A stretch of 64,000 nt of DNA from Sphingobium lactosutens DS20 (GTDB lineage Bacteria > Pseudomonadota > Alphaproteobacteria > Sphingomonadales > Sphingomonadaceae), in the NCBI RefSeq assembly GCF_000445105.1, contig NZ_ATDP01000074.1, positions 1-64,000 of the forward strand, in the 5' to 3' direction. Both the position numbers and the translations under genes were made by a program. This document shows, piece after piece, positions 36,526-44,628 of this stretch. Each line of letters begins with the position of its first letter. Positions within the stretch are counted from its first letter, which is position 1. A model generated the notes under the pieces. That model worked only from the letters and a program-made list of their open reading frames with translations. It was not told where the DNA came from and did no database searches.

Positions 36526-36764
36526 AAGGACGCCTCCGACAACCAGCCTCGCTTCGCATCTGCCGACGGCCGTTAAAAAATGGGGCGCCTTTCCTTACGC
36601 TCAGGTGTCGAGGCGCGGGAATGGACGGATTTCCTCCTCTGACGTCACGGATTGTGCCCGAGAACGTCCAGGGGTGGTGATCGAGGAAGCAGCGCGTTGA
36701 GGTTCCCAGCGCGAAAAGGGCTGCTTCGATACGCCCGAGGAGTCGCCATGGCGGCTTGGAACGT

Positions 36765-37211
36765 ATGACCGTGAAGGTCGCGCTATGTGCTCGACTGTCG
36801 GATCGCAGGCTTTCTTCCGCGTCGGCGCGGAGACGGACGTGCCTGGAGCGCGCGGATGCGAGACCTGACGCCAAGCCGATACTGGCGCCCTGGCAGGTCA
36901 GTCTCGCCACCGGGATCATGCAACGCGATTTCAGCCGGGCCGTTTCTGTTCCCGATCTTGCGTGCCAGTGCCGGCTGTCGCTCAGCTATTTCATCCGCGC
37001 ATTCTCGAACACGGTGGGCATCGCACCCTATGCCTGGTTCGTTCAGAAACGTGTTCAACATGCCGAAGCCCTGCTAACCGGAACGCAGCTCCCGATCGCC
37101 CAGATCGCGCTCGAATGCGGCTTCACGGATCAGCCCCATTTTACGAAGGCCTTTGCCAAGGCAAAGGGGACGACACCGGCACGATGGCGGCGTGGATTCC
37201 TGCTGGATTAG
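36765..37211 (+). CDS. Short AraC-type DNA-binding protein
   Basis: About 148 residues, mostly just the two helix-turn-helix motifs of AraC proteins (VPDLACQCRLSLSYFIRAFS and IAQIALECGFTDQPHFTKAF) with the signature KAKGTTPARWRR. No ligand domain. An ATG start at 36765 has GGA 6 bases upstream; TTG at 36756 is possible. Single-domain AraC regulators of the SoxS/MarA kind respond through changes in amount. It follows the sigma factor by 240 bases. Target genes unknown. Confidence 0.8.
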   Translation: MTVKVALCARLSDRRLSSASARRRTCLERADARPDAKPILAPWQVSLATGIMQRDFSRAVSVPDLACQCRLSLSYFIRAFSNTVGIAPYAWFVQKRVQHAEALLTGTQLPIAQIALECGFTDQPHFTKAFAKAKGTTPARWRRGFLLD

Positions 37212-37236
37212 CCTGCGAACAGCGCCAGGCGAACGC

Positions 37237-37620
37237 TCAACAGTCGTCGGCCCGTTCGCCGTTGCGGACTGCGGCGCGGCGAAGAGCCGTTTCCAGAAGC
37301 CTCGGATCATGAACGGGGCGATCCCAGCGCGCGGAATCCCTCAATGTGGTGAGATCCTCCATGTGGGTCAGGAAGGTATAGACCCGATTGACGATCTCGA
37401 TCATGAGCGACTTCATCTCGGCATCCGAAATGCGCGAGAGCTCAGACCAGGGGATCTCGCCGAAAGGCGTCACCACCTTTACGTCACTGAAGTCTCCCGA
37501 CAGGCTGTCCGGCGCCGTTCCCGCATGAAGCTCCTCAAGCCGGCTATTGCGTACACATTGCTCGACGAGGGCAAGGGCGATCCGACGTGCCGCCCGGTCC
37601 GGAATTGCGTCGTCTGGCAC
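37237..37620 (-). CDS. Conserved hypothetical protein
   Basis: A 127-residue soluble protein with no membrane segment or signal. It has a compact central part, FGEIPWSELSRISDAEMKSL, and then a helical segment ending in RVYTFLTHMEDL. I do not recognise a domain; it resembles small proteins common on sphingomonad accessory elements, but I cannot name one. It converges on the AraC-type gene. Confidence 0.55.
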   Translation of the reverse strand: MPDDAIPDRAARRIALALVEQCVRNSRLEELHAGTAPDSLSGDFSDVKVVTPFGEIPWSELSRISDAEMKSLMIEIVNRVYTFLTHMEDLTTLRDSARWDRPVHDPRLLETALRRAAVRNGERADDC

Positions 37621-37802
37621 GGGCTTATCCTCCCTTTCGACAAACGCGCCAGCACCTCGTATCGCGGTAGCATATCGTTGTTCCCGACCGCTGGAGCTTG
37701 CGTTCGACAGCCGCGTCTAGCGCAAAGCTGTGGGTCGCGGTGCAAATCTCCCAGGGAAACAGGGTGGCTGGCGTCGCTTGCCGCCCGAAGTCTTGCGCTC
37801 CT

Positions 37803-37834
37803 GACCGGCAGCGGGTGTAGAGACGCTGCCGGTC
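37803..37834 (-). terminator. Stem-loop terminator after the HU gene
   Basis: An 11-bp perfect inverted repeat (37803-37813 with 37824-37834; arms ACCGGCAGCG/CGCTGCCGGT) and a 10-base loop, beginning 8 bases after the HU stop. No T tract follows on the minus strand, so it may act as a weak or factor-assisted terminator or as mRNA protection. Confidence 0.55.
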
Positions 37835-37841
37835 CAGCTGT

Positions 37842-38117
37842 TCATGCGTTCAGCTTGTCCTTCACCGCCTTGGCGGGGGCGAAGGTCAGCTTCCTGGCTG
37901 CAGCAATCTGAATTGTTTCACCGGTTGCTGGGTTGCGGCCTTCGCGCGCAGCCGTTTCCTTGACCTTGAACTTGCCGAACCCGTTGAGCGAGATCTCCTC
38001 GCCGCTGGCCGCAGCCTGTGCGATGGCCGCGAATACGGCATCGACCGCTTTGCGCGCCTCGGCCTTGCTCACCCCCGACTCAGCGGCCAGCGCGTCGGCA
38101 AGATCACTGTTGTTCAT
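37842..38117 (-). CDS. HU-family DNA-binding protein
   Basis: A 91-residue nucleoid protein that bends DNA as a dimer. It has the HU core (LNGFGKFKVKETAAREGRNP, then TGETIQIAAARKLTFAPAKA) including the conserved GRNPATG arm tip. The ATG at 38117 is chosen because GGGAG lies about 7 bases upstream (complement strand). HU copies are frequent on plasmids and integrative elements. Confidence 0.92.
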   Translation of the reverse strand: MNNSDLADALAAESGVSKAEARKAVDAVFAAIAQAAASGEEISLNGFGKFKVKETAAREGRNPATGETIQIAAARKLTFAPAKAVKDKLNA

Positions 38118-38163
38118 GCACAAACTCCCATAGTGTTGATGTGGTTGGGTCCAGACTGGCCCT

Positions 38164-39078
38164 CTATATCCTTGCCTTCAATTCAGCCAGTTTTTCCTGG
38201 CATAGCTCGTTGACGACATTGCCGAGCAGTTCAATCCGCTCGGAGAGATATGTAAACTCTTCGTCGTTCATCTGAAACCAGTCAGAATGCCGCGCCTTCA
38301 CATAGGCGTCCTTGAGTTTGAGGAAGCGCGCCTCAAGTTTGCGCTTGTCGCGCGGCCAGACATCGATGAGCCTGGGCGACAGCTTCTCCGCCAACTGACG
38401 CAGGAATTTGATGTTGTGGCTGTATGGCGTATAGAAGGTGAAGACGAGCAGAATGCAATAATAGAGCCGCTCGCACGCCTGCTGCAGGTTGTAGGCAGCG
38501 TCCGGGTACAGCTTGGCCTGATAGAAAAATTGAAATCCCATACGCGATGATACGGCCAGCCCGAACCACTGGTCATAGTAGGTTTTGGCCATGTCGTACG
38601 CCTCCTGCGGCGTCTTTGGCTTTGGCTTGTGCAATTCGCTGTCATCGGCCTGGTAGAGCGCGATACCGTCGCGCGCCACGTCCATGAAGAAATAACGGCC
38701 ATGTGCCAGTCCATCGTTCACCTCCTGCAGCGTGTGAACGATGAAATTTACCGGCGTGCGCAGCCTGTTGAGGATCATGGTCTCCCGGTCTATCCGCTCA
38801 GCCGCCTTTTCCCAATATTCCAGACGGTCCGTCAGCTCCTTCTGGTTGACGATGATGAGCAGGTCAAAATCCGAGCGATAGCCTCTCTTGGTGTGCGGTT
38901 CATGAACCCAGCGCCCGGTCGCGTATGAACCGTACAGGATGATCTTGAGGATGCGGCCCAGCTTGCGCGGGCCGTTCGGTTGGCCATGCGCATCGTCGAA
39001 TTCCTCGAACAGGATCTGGATCACTCGATCGAGTTGGCGCCGCTTGTTGGCTGGCAGATGGTCGAGTTCTGTCCTCAC
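38164..39078 (-). CDS. Nucleotidyltransferase-HEPN fusion protein
   Basis: A 304-residue two-domain protein. Residues about 15-110 carry the minimal nucleotidyltransferase fold with ILYGSYATGRW and the acidic pair in RSDFDLLIIV. The C-terminal half is all-helical, of HEPN type (QQACERLYYCILLVF; KDAYVKARHSDWF). In TA pairs of this sort the nucleotidyltransferase usually modifies and silences the HEPN RNase; here both are in one chain. GTG start at 39078 overlaps the PIN gene stop (GTGA). Third gene in the phd-PIN cassette. Confidence 0.82.
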   Translation of the reverse strand: MRTELDHLPANKRRQLDRVIQILFEEFDDAHGQPNGPRKLGRILKIILYGSYATGRWVHEPHTKRGYRSDFDLLIIVNQKELTDRLEYWEKAAERIDRETMILNRLRTPVNFIVHTLQEVNDGLAHGRYFFMDVARDGIALYQADDSELHKPKPKTPQEAYDMAKTYYDQWFGLAVSSRMGFQFFYQAKLYPDAAYNLQQACERLYYCILLVFTFYTPYSHNIKFLRQLAEKLSPRLIDVWPRDKRKLEARFLKLKDAYVKARHSDWFQMNDEEFTYLSERIELLGNVVNELCQEKLAELKARI

Positions 39079-39536
39079 GGTACTTCCACTGCTCCATTTA
39101 ACAGAGCGTCCAGGAGGGGATGACGTGCCTCCGCGAACGGATTGGCGACGGTTACGCCGCCCCAGGTGAAGCCATCCCGCAAATCCTCGGAGAGCAGGAG
39201 GCGGCAGCCGGACTGGGACGCTGCCGCAAGAATGACGGCGTCCCAGGTCGGCAACAAATGGTCGGCTTCCAGATCGAAGGCTGAGAGCATCACGTCGGCC
39301 GAGATCTCGACGGTGGGAAAGGTATCGCGCCAAGCGAGAAGCGCTTCGCGCGCCTGGGCGGGTGGGCGCCCGGCCTTCCGTACCAGGACGGTGAACAACT
39401 CTCCCAAAACCTGCACGGGAATGACCGTACTTTGAATCGGAAGCAGGCGTACGAGCGCGATCGCCGTTGCCCGCTTGGCGGGATTATTCACGCCCTCGGC
39501 ATAGACAAGAATGTTGGTGTCCAGCGCGATCTTCAT
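39075..39536 (-). CDS. PIN-domain toxin (VapC-like)
   Basis: A 153-residue PIN-domain RNase. Acidic residues appear in MKIALDTNILVYAEG (Asp6), VLGELFTVL (Glu) and LPTWDAVILAAASQSGC (Asp), with SEDLRDG near the end. It starts inside the phd stop (4-base overlap, 39533-39536) and its stop overlaps the nucleotidyltransferase-HEPN start. Likely the toxin of a Phd/PIN TA pair, perhaps with a third component. Confidence 0.88.
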   Translation of the reverse strand: MKIALDTNILVYAEGVNNPAKRATAIALVRLLPIQSTVIPVQVLGELFTVLVRKAGRPPAQAREALLAWRDTFPTVEISADVMLSAFDLEADHLLPTWDAVILAAASQSGCRLLLSEDLRDGFTWGGVTVANPFAEARHPLLDALLNGAVEVP

Positions 39537-39775
39537 CGTTCGTCGTAAAGCTCGTCACGCGTCCAGCGCCCGATCTGCACGATGTCCTGACGCGCCAGGC
39601 GGGCAAGCAAGACAGCACGGGCTCCTGATGTCGCTTCCTCTTCCCGATCGGCGGGAATTATCCGCGCGACGGGGCGACCGTGACTCGTCACGACATAGCT
39701 GTTGCCGTCACGGACACCGCGCAGAATCATGGAAAACTTCCGATTTGCATCAGCCGCAGAGACTGCCTGTTCCAT
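39533..39775 (-). CDS. Phd/YefM-type antitoxin
   Basis: About 80 residues. The N-terminal fold AVSAADANRKFSMILRGV...VVTSHGRPVARIIP is the Phd/YefM DNA-binding domain; the C-terminal part would bind the PIN toxin. ATG at 39775 is taken as start; a TTG at 39787 is possible. First gene of the cassette, so autoregulation from upstream of 39775 is expected. Confidence 0.85.
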   Translation of the reverse strand: MEQAVSAADANRKFSMILRGVRDGNSYVVTSHGRPVARIIPADREEEATSGARAVLLARLARQDIVQIGRWTRDELYDER

Positions 39776-40331
39776 TGATCGGCCCAAAAATAGTTATATT
39801 ACCTACTCTACCGCGTGCGCGCCGACTTGCAAGAATTTTCGACGTGGCCGCTCGATCTTTTGCGTTCAGGCAGATCGCTCGCCTCAAAGTGGGCGTCAGT
39901 CGTTCTTGCACCTCACGAAGACGTGGCGCGGCTTCGCAAATCTCGATGTTCAAGCCGCGGACGGCATCGCTTATGGTCTTGCCATGATGAGGAACGATTC
40001 GCGCCAGGGCTCTCTGTTTCTTGATGGCGACCTGCCATCCGTTGAACGCGGCCGGGTGGCGGGACATGGCAGGGACATCCCTGACCCGCCGGCCGACGCG
40101 CCGGGCGATGATGTCCACATGCGCATCCAGCGCCATCCTGCGACGAAGGGGCTTTTCCGCAGCTGGTGGCGCCGGCTGGTCGGCGTTCGGTGACGTAGTC
40201 ATTTGCGCGCGGCAGCGAATCCGCCAAACTCCGACGAGCGATCGCACGAACTTCAGCGTCTCATCAGGGTTCGGCACAGGTCTCGGCGGTCGTTCGACGC
40301 TGGAAGACCGGATGACGACCAGTTCAGGGGT
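39776..40331. other. Stretch between two TA cassettes, doubtful ORF only
   Basis: About 555 bases between the phd antitoxin gene and the end of the abiEii-like gene. A minus-strand frame (about 40202 down to 39750) encodes a basic, repeat-free 150-residue peptide that overlaps the phd start and has no recognisable domain; I do not accept it as a gene. The phd promoter should lie near 39776-39850. Confidence 0.45.
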
Positions 40332-41192
40332 CTACTTTATGCCGTCTTTGGCAAGCTGACTGACCTTGGCGTGAAAGAACCGCTCGCTCCACAGCGAGAG
40401 GGATTTCGCTTCGGTCGGACGCAGGAAGCGAGCGACGTCGCCCGCCGCTGCCGTCCAGTCAATCAAACTTATCTTCTCGACCAGGGTATCGACGAGCCAC
40501 CCGCCATCGTAATCCGCATCGAGCCTACCCTGCCAGGGGCCAGCCTGCTGCAGCGCGGCGGCGAGCAGAGACAGGTTCAGGGGCACATGATGTGCAACAT
40601 ACCAGGAGAAGTCGAACCAGTCGCGGCCCTTGAGATAGGGCCGGCAGAGCAAGGCATGAATCTTGAGCGCGAAATTTGATGGCAGATCCTGGTGTCGTAC
40701 CTCGTAATCGGCGGGGAAGTCGAGAAAGGTCGTGGCTTCTCCCGAGCCCGCCGGAGGATTGGTGTCGATCTCGAGCTTGATCTTGATCGTCCTGGCGCGG
40801 TTCGAGCCTGCAAAACGCAGGTTGAGCTGGGTCGCAATCGAATCGTTCTTCAGGACAGCCTCGCGCACGGCCCTGTCCATCTTTCCCTTCGGCTGCGCTT
40901 CGAGCTTGAGCCCGAACTGGGCGAAGATGTCGATCAGCGCCATGAGATAAGGTGACCATCGGAACGTTGCGTCGGGCTCCCGCAAAAGGAAATCGAGATC
41001 CTCCGAGAACCGCGGGAGGCCATGCAGGATCCGCAGGCTCGTGCCGCCCTGGAAAAGAGCGACGTCGAAAAAGTCGGCCCGCCAAAGAGCATAGAGAGCG
41101 ATCTCCTGGATGATCTCCTTCATCGCATTCTCCTCCTCGACGGCGTTGGCGGCGCCGTAGTCACGGAGCTTCTTCTGGAGCATGTCAATCAT
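40332..41192 (-). CDS. AbiEii-type nucleotidyltransferase toxin
   Basis: About 286 residues of the AbiEii/AbiGii family. The nucleotidyltransferase signature is FQGGTSLRILHGLPRFSEDL followed by DFLL, giving the GG-S and D-x-D catalytic elements; a central KIHALLCRPYLKGRDWFD motif is typical of the family. Toxins of this type IV system transfer nucleotides to RNA or block growth during phage infection. The start at 41192 lies 4 bases after the AbiEi stop. Confidence 0.88.
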   Translation of the reverse strand: MIDMLQKKLRDYGAANAVEEENAMKEIIQEIALYALWRADFFDVALFQGGTSLRILHGLPRFSEDLDFLLREPDATFRWSPYLMALIDIFAQFGLKLEAQPKGKMDRAVREAVLKNDSIATQLNLRFAGSNRARTIKIKLEIDTNPPAGSGEATTFLDFPADYEVRHQDLPSNFALKIHALLCRPYLKGRDWFDFSWYVAHHVPLNLSLLAAALQQAGPWQGRLDADYDGGWLVDTLVEKISLIDWTAAAGDVARFLRPTEAKSLSLWSERFFHAKVSQLAKDGIK

Positions 41193-41196
41193 CGCG

Positions 41197-41871
41197 CTAT
41201 ACGCCGGGCGACGGAGAGCCGCCGGTCCCGACGGCATGCTCGACCGATCGGAGAAACTCGTTGACCGACTTGTGCTTGTAGACTCCCCAGAACATCGCAA
41301 ATTCCCTAGCCGTGAGCGACTTCAGATGGTCCTCATCGATACGCAGACCGCTTGTGAGCCAGCCAAGGTCCGTCCAGCTGATCTTGCGCAGGGCCACCAG
41401 ATCGAGGAGCGCGCGCAGGGGAGTGGCGACGAATGCGGTGAGGCTTCCCAATTTCAGTCGCTCCACGCCGACCAGAAACTGATACGTCTCGATGGCGAGC
41501 GGATGATAGGAAAAGCGCCCCATGACCGGTGTCTCAAATTCGAGCGTCTTGCGGCCAGGCGTCACGCTCGCAGTGATATACACCGCCTCGGGAATCCAGC
41601 CGTGATAGGCGAGGGCGGTCTCGAACGAAACATAGCTGCCGGGAAGGAGAGCCTGCGCCACTGCGAAAGGATGAGGTGTTTCGGCGCTGACGGATCGCGG
41701 CAAGAGGTAAGTGCCGCGTTTCAGGCGAATGAGTGTTCCGTCTTTGAGCGCGCGGTTTACGAGCGCATAACGGCGCGCATCGCTGCCACCGATCGCTTCG
41801 GCCAACTGCCTTTCATCAAAAATGCGGCCTGCAAGCTTCCCATCGGACAGGCTCGAGCTCAGCACACTCAT
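41197..41871 (-). CDS. AbiEi-type antitoxin/transcriptional repressor
   Basis: About 224 residues. An N-terminal winged-helix segment (LVNRALKDGTLIRLKRGTYL) is followed by the AbiEi antitoxin domain (SYVSFETALAYHGWIPEAVY, ATPLRALLDLVALR). The ATG at 41871 is preferred over a frame extension to 41985. In known AbiE systems this protein represses the operon and counters AbiEii without binding it (type IV). Confidence 0.87.
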   Translation of the reverse strand: MSVLSSSLSDGKLAGRIFDERQLAEAIGGSDARRYALVNRALKDGTLIRLKRGTYLLPRSVSAETPHPFAVAQALLPGSYVSFETALAYHGWIPEAVYITASVTPGRKTLEFETPVMGRFSYHPLAIETYQFLVGVERLKLGSLTAFVATPLRALLDLVALRKISWTDLGWLTSGLRIDEDHLKSLTAREFAMFWGVYKHKSVNEFLRSVEHAVGTGGSPSPGV

Positions 41872-41981
41872 AAAATTCCAGATACTTGCGAATTGTGAAA
41901 GTTTCAAGAATTTTATGATCGCAGGCCTTCTGGCAAGCTGGTGCCGAAGGGGCCGAGTTCGCCGAGCAGGGGCGTCGAAGA

Positions 41982-42932
41982 TCATCCTTCGACCGAACTA
42001 GGACGCGCCAGACTATCTCGCAGCGGATCGGACAGCCACTCGACACCCGCTCCGTTTGCCTCCTTCATATAGTCGACAAACGCCCGGACGACGGGGGAGA
42101 CCTCCCTACGGCTCGGGAAGACCATGCTGACCGGTAGCGGCGGTAGCGACCAATTCGGCAGCACGCGTTCGAGATGGCCGGCCAGAATGTCGTCTCCGCA
42201 AAGGTACGCTGTTACGGCGGCGATCCCGACGCCGCGCTTGACCAGCGCACAGATGGTCAGCACATCGTTGACCTCGACCCGCGCTGGCGGTTCGATGGTC
42301 TCGCTTTCATTGCCTCGCGTCAGACGCCAATTTCGCGATCGTCCGGTTCCAGTCGACAGATCGACAATTTGATGGGACAGCAGGTCGCCGGGTATCTCGG
42401 GTCGGCCATGTTGGTCGAGGTAGGACTTGGCCGCGCAGACATATTGCGAGAGTGTACCGAGCCGGGTGGCGACCAGCGTCGAATCCGCCAAGGGTCCCAT
42501 GCGTATCGCGATGTCCACCTGTTCGGAAACCAGTTCGGCATTGCGGCTGGTAAGATCGACCGAAACCCTGACATCCGGATAGCGCTCCAGAAAGCCCGGC
42601 AACTGGCGCGCGAGAATGTTGATGCCGAACCCGATACCAGCGCTGACCGTCAATCGGCCACGCGGCGCCTCGGCGAGGCCGGCTGCAAAGGAAGCGGCAT
42701 CTTCCAGACCTGCGAGGAGGTCACGCGACCTGTCGTGCAGCGACTGGCCGGCCTGCGTCAGGGCGACCTCACGCGTCGTGCGCTGGAACAATCGAATGCG
42801 CAGCGCCTGTTCCAGTCTGCTGATAGCGCGACTGACGCTCGACTTCGGCATCCCGAGCGCGATCCCTGCATCGGAGAAGCTTCTCAGAGCAGCAACCTTG
42901 TCGAAGACGCGCAGATCATTGAGGTCGATCAT
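41982..42932 (-). CDS. LysR-family regulator
   Basis: A 316-residue LysR-type regulator. Helix-turn-helix at residues about 18-40 (FSDAGIALGMPKSSVSRAIS), then a periplasmic-binding-like effector domain (LTVSAGIGFGINILARQLPG). It is divergent from the NmrA-SDR-OYE-hydrolase operon, and a strong palindrome lies 7 bases before its start, so it probably controls both itself and that operon. The subgroup resembles CrgA/DhcR-like repressors of redox genes. Confidence 0.9.
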   Translation of the reverse strand: MIDLNDLRVFDKVAALRSFSDAGIALGMPKSSVSRAISRLEQALRIRLFQRTTREVALTQAGQSLHDRSRDLLAGLEDAASFAAGLAEAPRGRLTVSAGIGFGINILARQLPGFLERYPDVRVSVDLTSRNAELVSEQVDIAIRMGPLADSTLVATRLGTLSQYVCAAKSYLDQHGRPEIPGDLLSHQIVDLSTGTGRSRNWRLTRGNESETIEPPARVEVNDVLTICALVKRGVGIAAVTAYLCGDDILAGHLERVLPNWSLPPLPVSMVFPSRREVSPVVRAFVDYMKEANGAGVEWLSDPLRDSLARPSSVEG

Positions 42933-42938
42933 GACCGC

Positions 42939-42960
42939 ATTGTTCCATTAGATGAACAAT
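42939..42960. promoter_or_regulatory. Palindromic LysR operator candidate
   Basis: ATTGTTC (42939-42945) and GAACAAT (42954-42960) form a perfect inverted repeat with an 8-base gap; allowing one bulged base the arms extend to ATTGTTCCAT/ATGAACAAT. It sits 7 bases before the lysR start and about 70 bases before the divergent NmrA gene, where a LysR protein would bind. Confidence 0.55.
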
Positions 42961-43028
42961 GAGTCCATTCAGCGGATCGATCCTTCGACCGAGTTTCATC
43001 GTTCTTCCTGCAGGCATTCTTGAAAGCG

Positions 43029-43883
43029 ATGATGATGAATACAACTCCAACGCTTGTTGTGGGCGCATCCGGCAAGTTTGCGGGCTACGTCGTTCCCGCC
43101 TTGGCTAAGCGGGCCGCGTATGTACGCGGCATGATCCGCAGCGAAGACGATGCCGCGCGAATCCGCGACCAAGGGGCCGCAGAAATTGTGGTCGCGGATC
43201 TAACCGATCCGCCAAGCCTGGCTCGCGCGCTCGATGGCGTTGAATGCGTCTTTTATACCGCACCGGCTTTTATGCCGCGCAAGGCTAAAGTCGGCCGTGA
43301 TTTTGTGGCCACGGCCCGCAACGCCGGCGTGCGGTGGATCGTCTTCTCATCGGCAGTCCACCCGGTCATCAACCGCCTGGTCAATCACGCCACCAAGGCG
43401 CCGGTCGAGGAGGCGATCCTCGACGCCAGGATGAAATACAGCTTCCTACATCCCGCGCTCTACTTCCAAAATTTTGCGGCCGGATGGGACAAGGTGGTCG
43501 ATATCGGCACGCTCGCTGAGCCATCGTCCGTGGAGACGCGCTTTAGTCGGGCCGATTATCGTGATGTCACCGAGGTCGCGGCGATTGCGCTGACCGAAGA
43601 TCGCCTGCTTTACGGAACGTTCGAACTGCCCTCGGGGCGCTGGTTCAATCGACGTGATGCCGCCCGACTGATCGAGGACGCGCTCGGCCGCCCGATCCGG
43701 GCCGAACGCGTCGATCCAGACCCGATCGATAACGTGGCCGCACCGATGCAGGCGATGTTCGCCCACTACGACGAGGCTGGTCTCCGCGGCAACACCCTGA
43801 CTCGCCGCGCGAACCTAGGCCGAGAGCCGCGGAGTTTCGCCGCCTTCTTCCACGAGCTTGCGGACAGGGAAACCACTGTATGA
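43029..43883 (+). CDS. NmrA-like NAD(P)-binding protein
   Basis: About 284 residues of the atypical SDR/NmrA class. N-terminal Rossmann motif VVGASGKFAGYVVPALA, then VADLTDPPSLARALDGVECV and VRWIVFSSAVHP. The catalytic Tyr-Lys pair is not obvious, so it may sense NADPH rather than catalyse. Three ATGs follow each other at 43029-43037; the exact start is uncertain. It overlaps the SDR gene by 4 bases. Confidence 0.85.
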   Translation: MMMNTTPTLVVGASGKFAGYVVPALAKRAAYVRGMIRSEDDAARIRDQGAAEIVVADLTDPPSLARALDGVECVFYTAPAFMPRKAKVGRDFVATARNAGVRWIVFSSAVHPVINRLVNHATKAPVEEAILDARMKYSFLHPALYFQNFAAGWDKVVDIGTLAEPSSVETRFSRADYRDVTEVAAIALTEDRLLYGTFELPSGRWFNRRDAARLIEDALGRPIRAERVDPDPIDNVAAPMQAMFAHYDEAGLRGNTLTRRANLGREPRSFAAFFHELADRETTV

Positions 43884-44617
43884 GGACCGATCGAACCGTC
43901 GTCGTGACGGGTGCGGCGGGCGGCATGGGCCGGCCGTTCGTCGAGCGCTTCATCGCCAATGGCGATACCGTGCTGGCCACCGACACCAGCGAAGACGCGC
44001 TCGCCGAACTATCCGAGGCGATCCCCGTAAACCGTCTGATCGTGAAGGCGAGTGACATAACCAGCGAGAACGACAATGCCGCGCTTGCGGAACTGGCGCG
44101 TGAGAAGACGGGGCGGGTCGATGTTCTCGTCAATATCGCCGGCGTCTACCCGGTTCAGGGTTTCCTAGAGATGAGCGTCGAGGACTGGCGCAAGATCGTC
44201 GACATCAACTTGACGGGCACGGCGCTGATGTGTCGCGCAATGCTTCCGCTGATGACCGGACGCGGCTGGGGCAGGATCGTCAACATCGGTTCGGCTTCGG
44301 TCAACGAAGGCGTCGCCGGCCAGGCGCATTACGTTTCCGCCAAGGCGGGCGTGCTCGGTCTTACCCGCAGTCTCGCGCGCGAGTTCGGCGCTGAAGGCAT
44401 CACAGTCAACCTGATCGCGCCCGGCGTCACCGTCACTCCCAACGCGGCCAAGGCGCTGCCGAAGGCGATCCAGGAAGCGCAAATCGAGAAGCGCGCGATC
44501 CGCAGGGAGGAAAAGCCCGAGGATTTGGTCGGCGCCGCCTTCTTCTTCGCCTCGCCCGATGCCAATTTCATCACTGGTCAGACGCTTGTCGTCGACGGTG
44601 GACTGAACATGAGCTGA
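43880..44617 (+). CDS. Short-chain dehydrogenase/reductase
   Basis: A 245-residue classical SDR. Cofactor motif TGAAGGMG, NIAG, and catalytic Ser-Tyr-Lys in GSASVNEGVAGQAHYVSAKAG (read in two segments). Likely an alcohol/ketone oxidoreductase. Overlaps the NmrA gene by ATGA, and the OYE gene starts 11 bases later. The substrate is unknown. Confidence 0.9.
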   Translation: MRTDRTVVVTGAAGGMGRPFVERFIANGDTVLATDTSEDALAELSEAIPVNRLIVKASDITSENDNAALAELAREKTGRVDVLVNIAGVYPVQGFLEMSVEDWRKIVDINLTGTALMCRAMLPLMTGRGWGRIVNIGSASVNEGVAGQAHYVSAKAGVLGLTRSLAREFGAEGITVNLIAPGVTVTPNAAKALPKAIQEAQIEKRAIRREEKPEDLVGAAFFFASPDANFITGQTLVVDGGLNMS

Positions 44618-44628
44618 AGGAAAGCGAT

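Noticed and set aside
39750-40202. Basic minus-strand frame of about 150 codons upstream of the phd antitoxin
   Set aside because: Overlaps the antitoxin start, no domain, no clear ribosome-binding site; Arg-rich composition like non-coding high-GC DNA.
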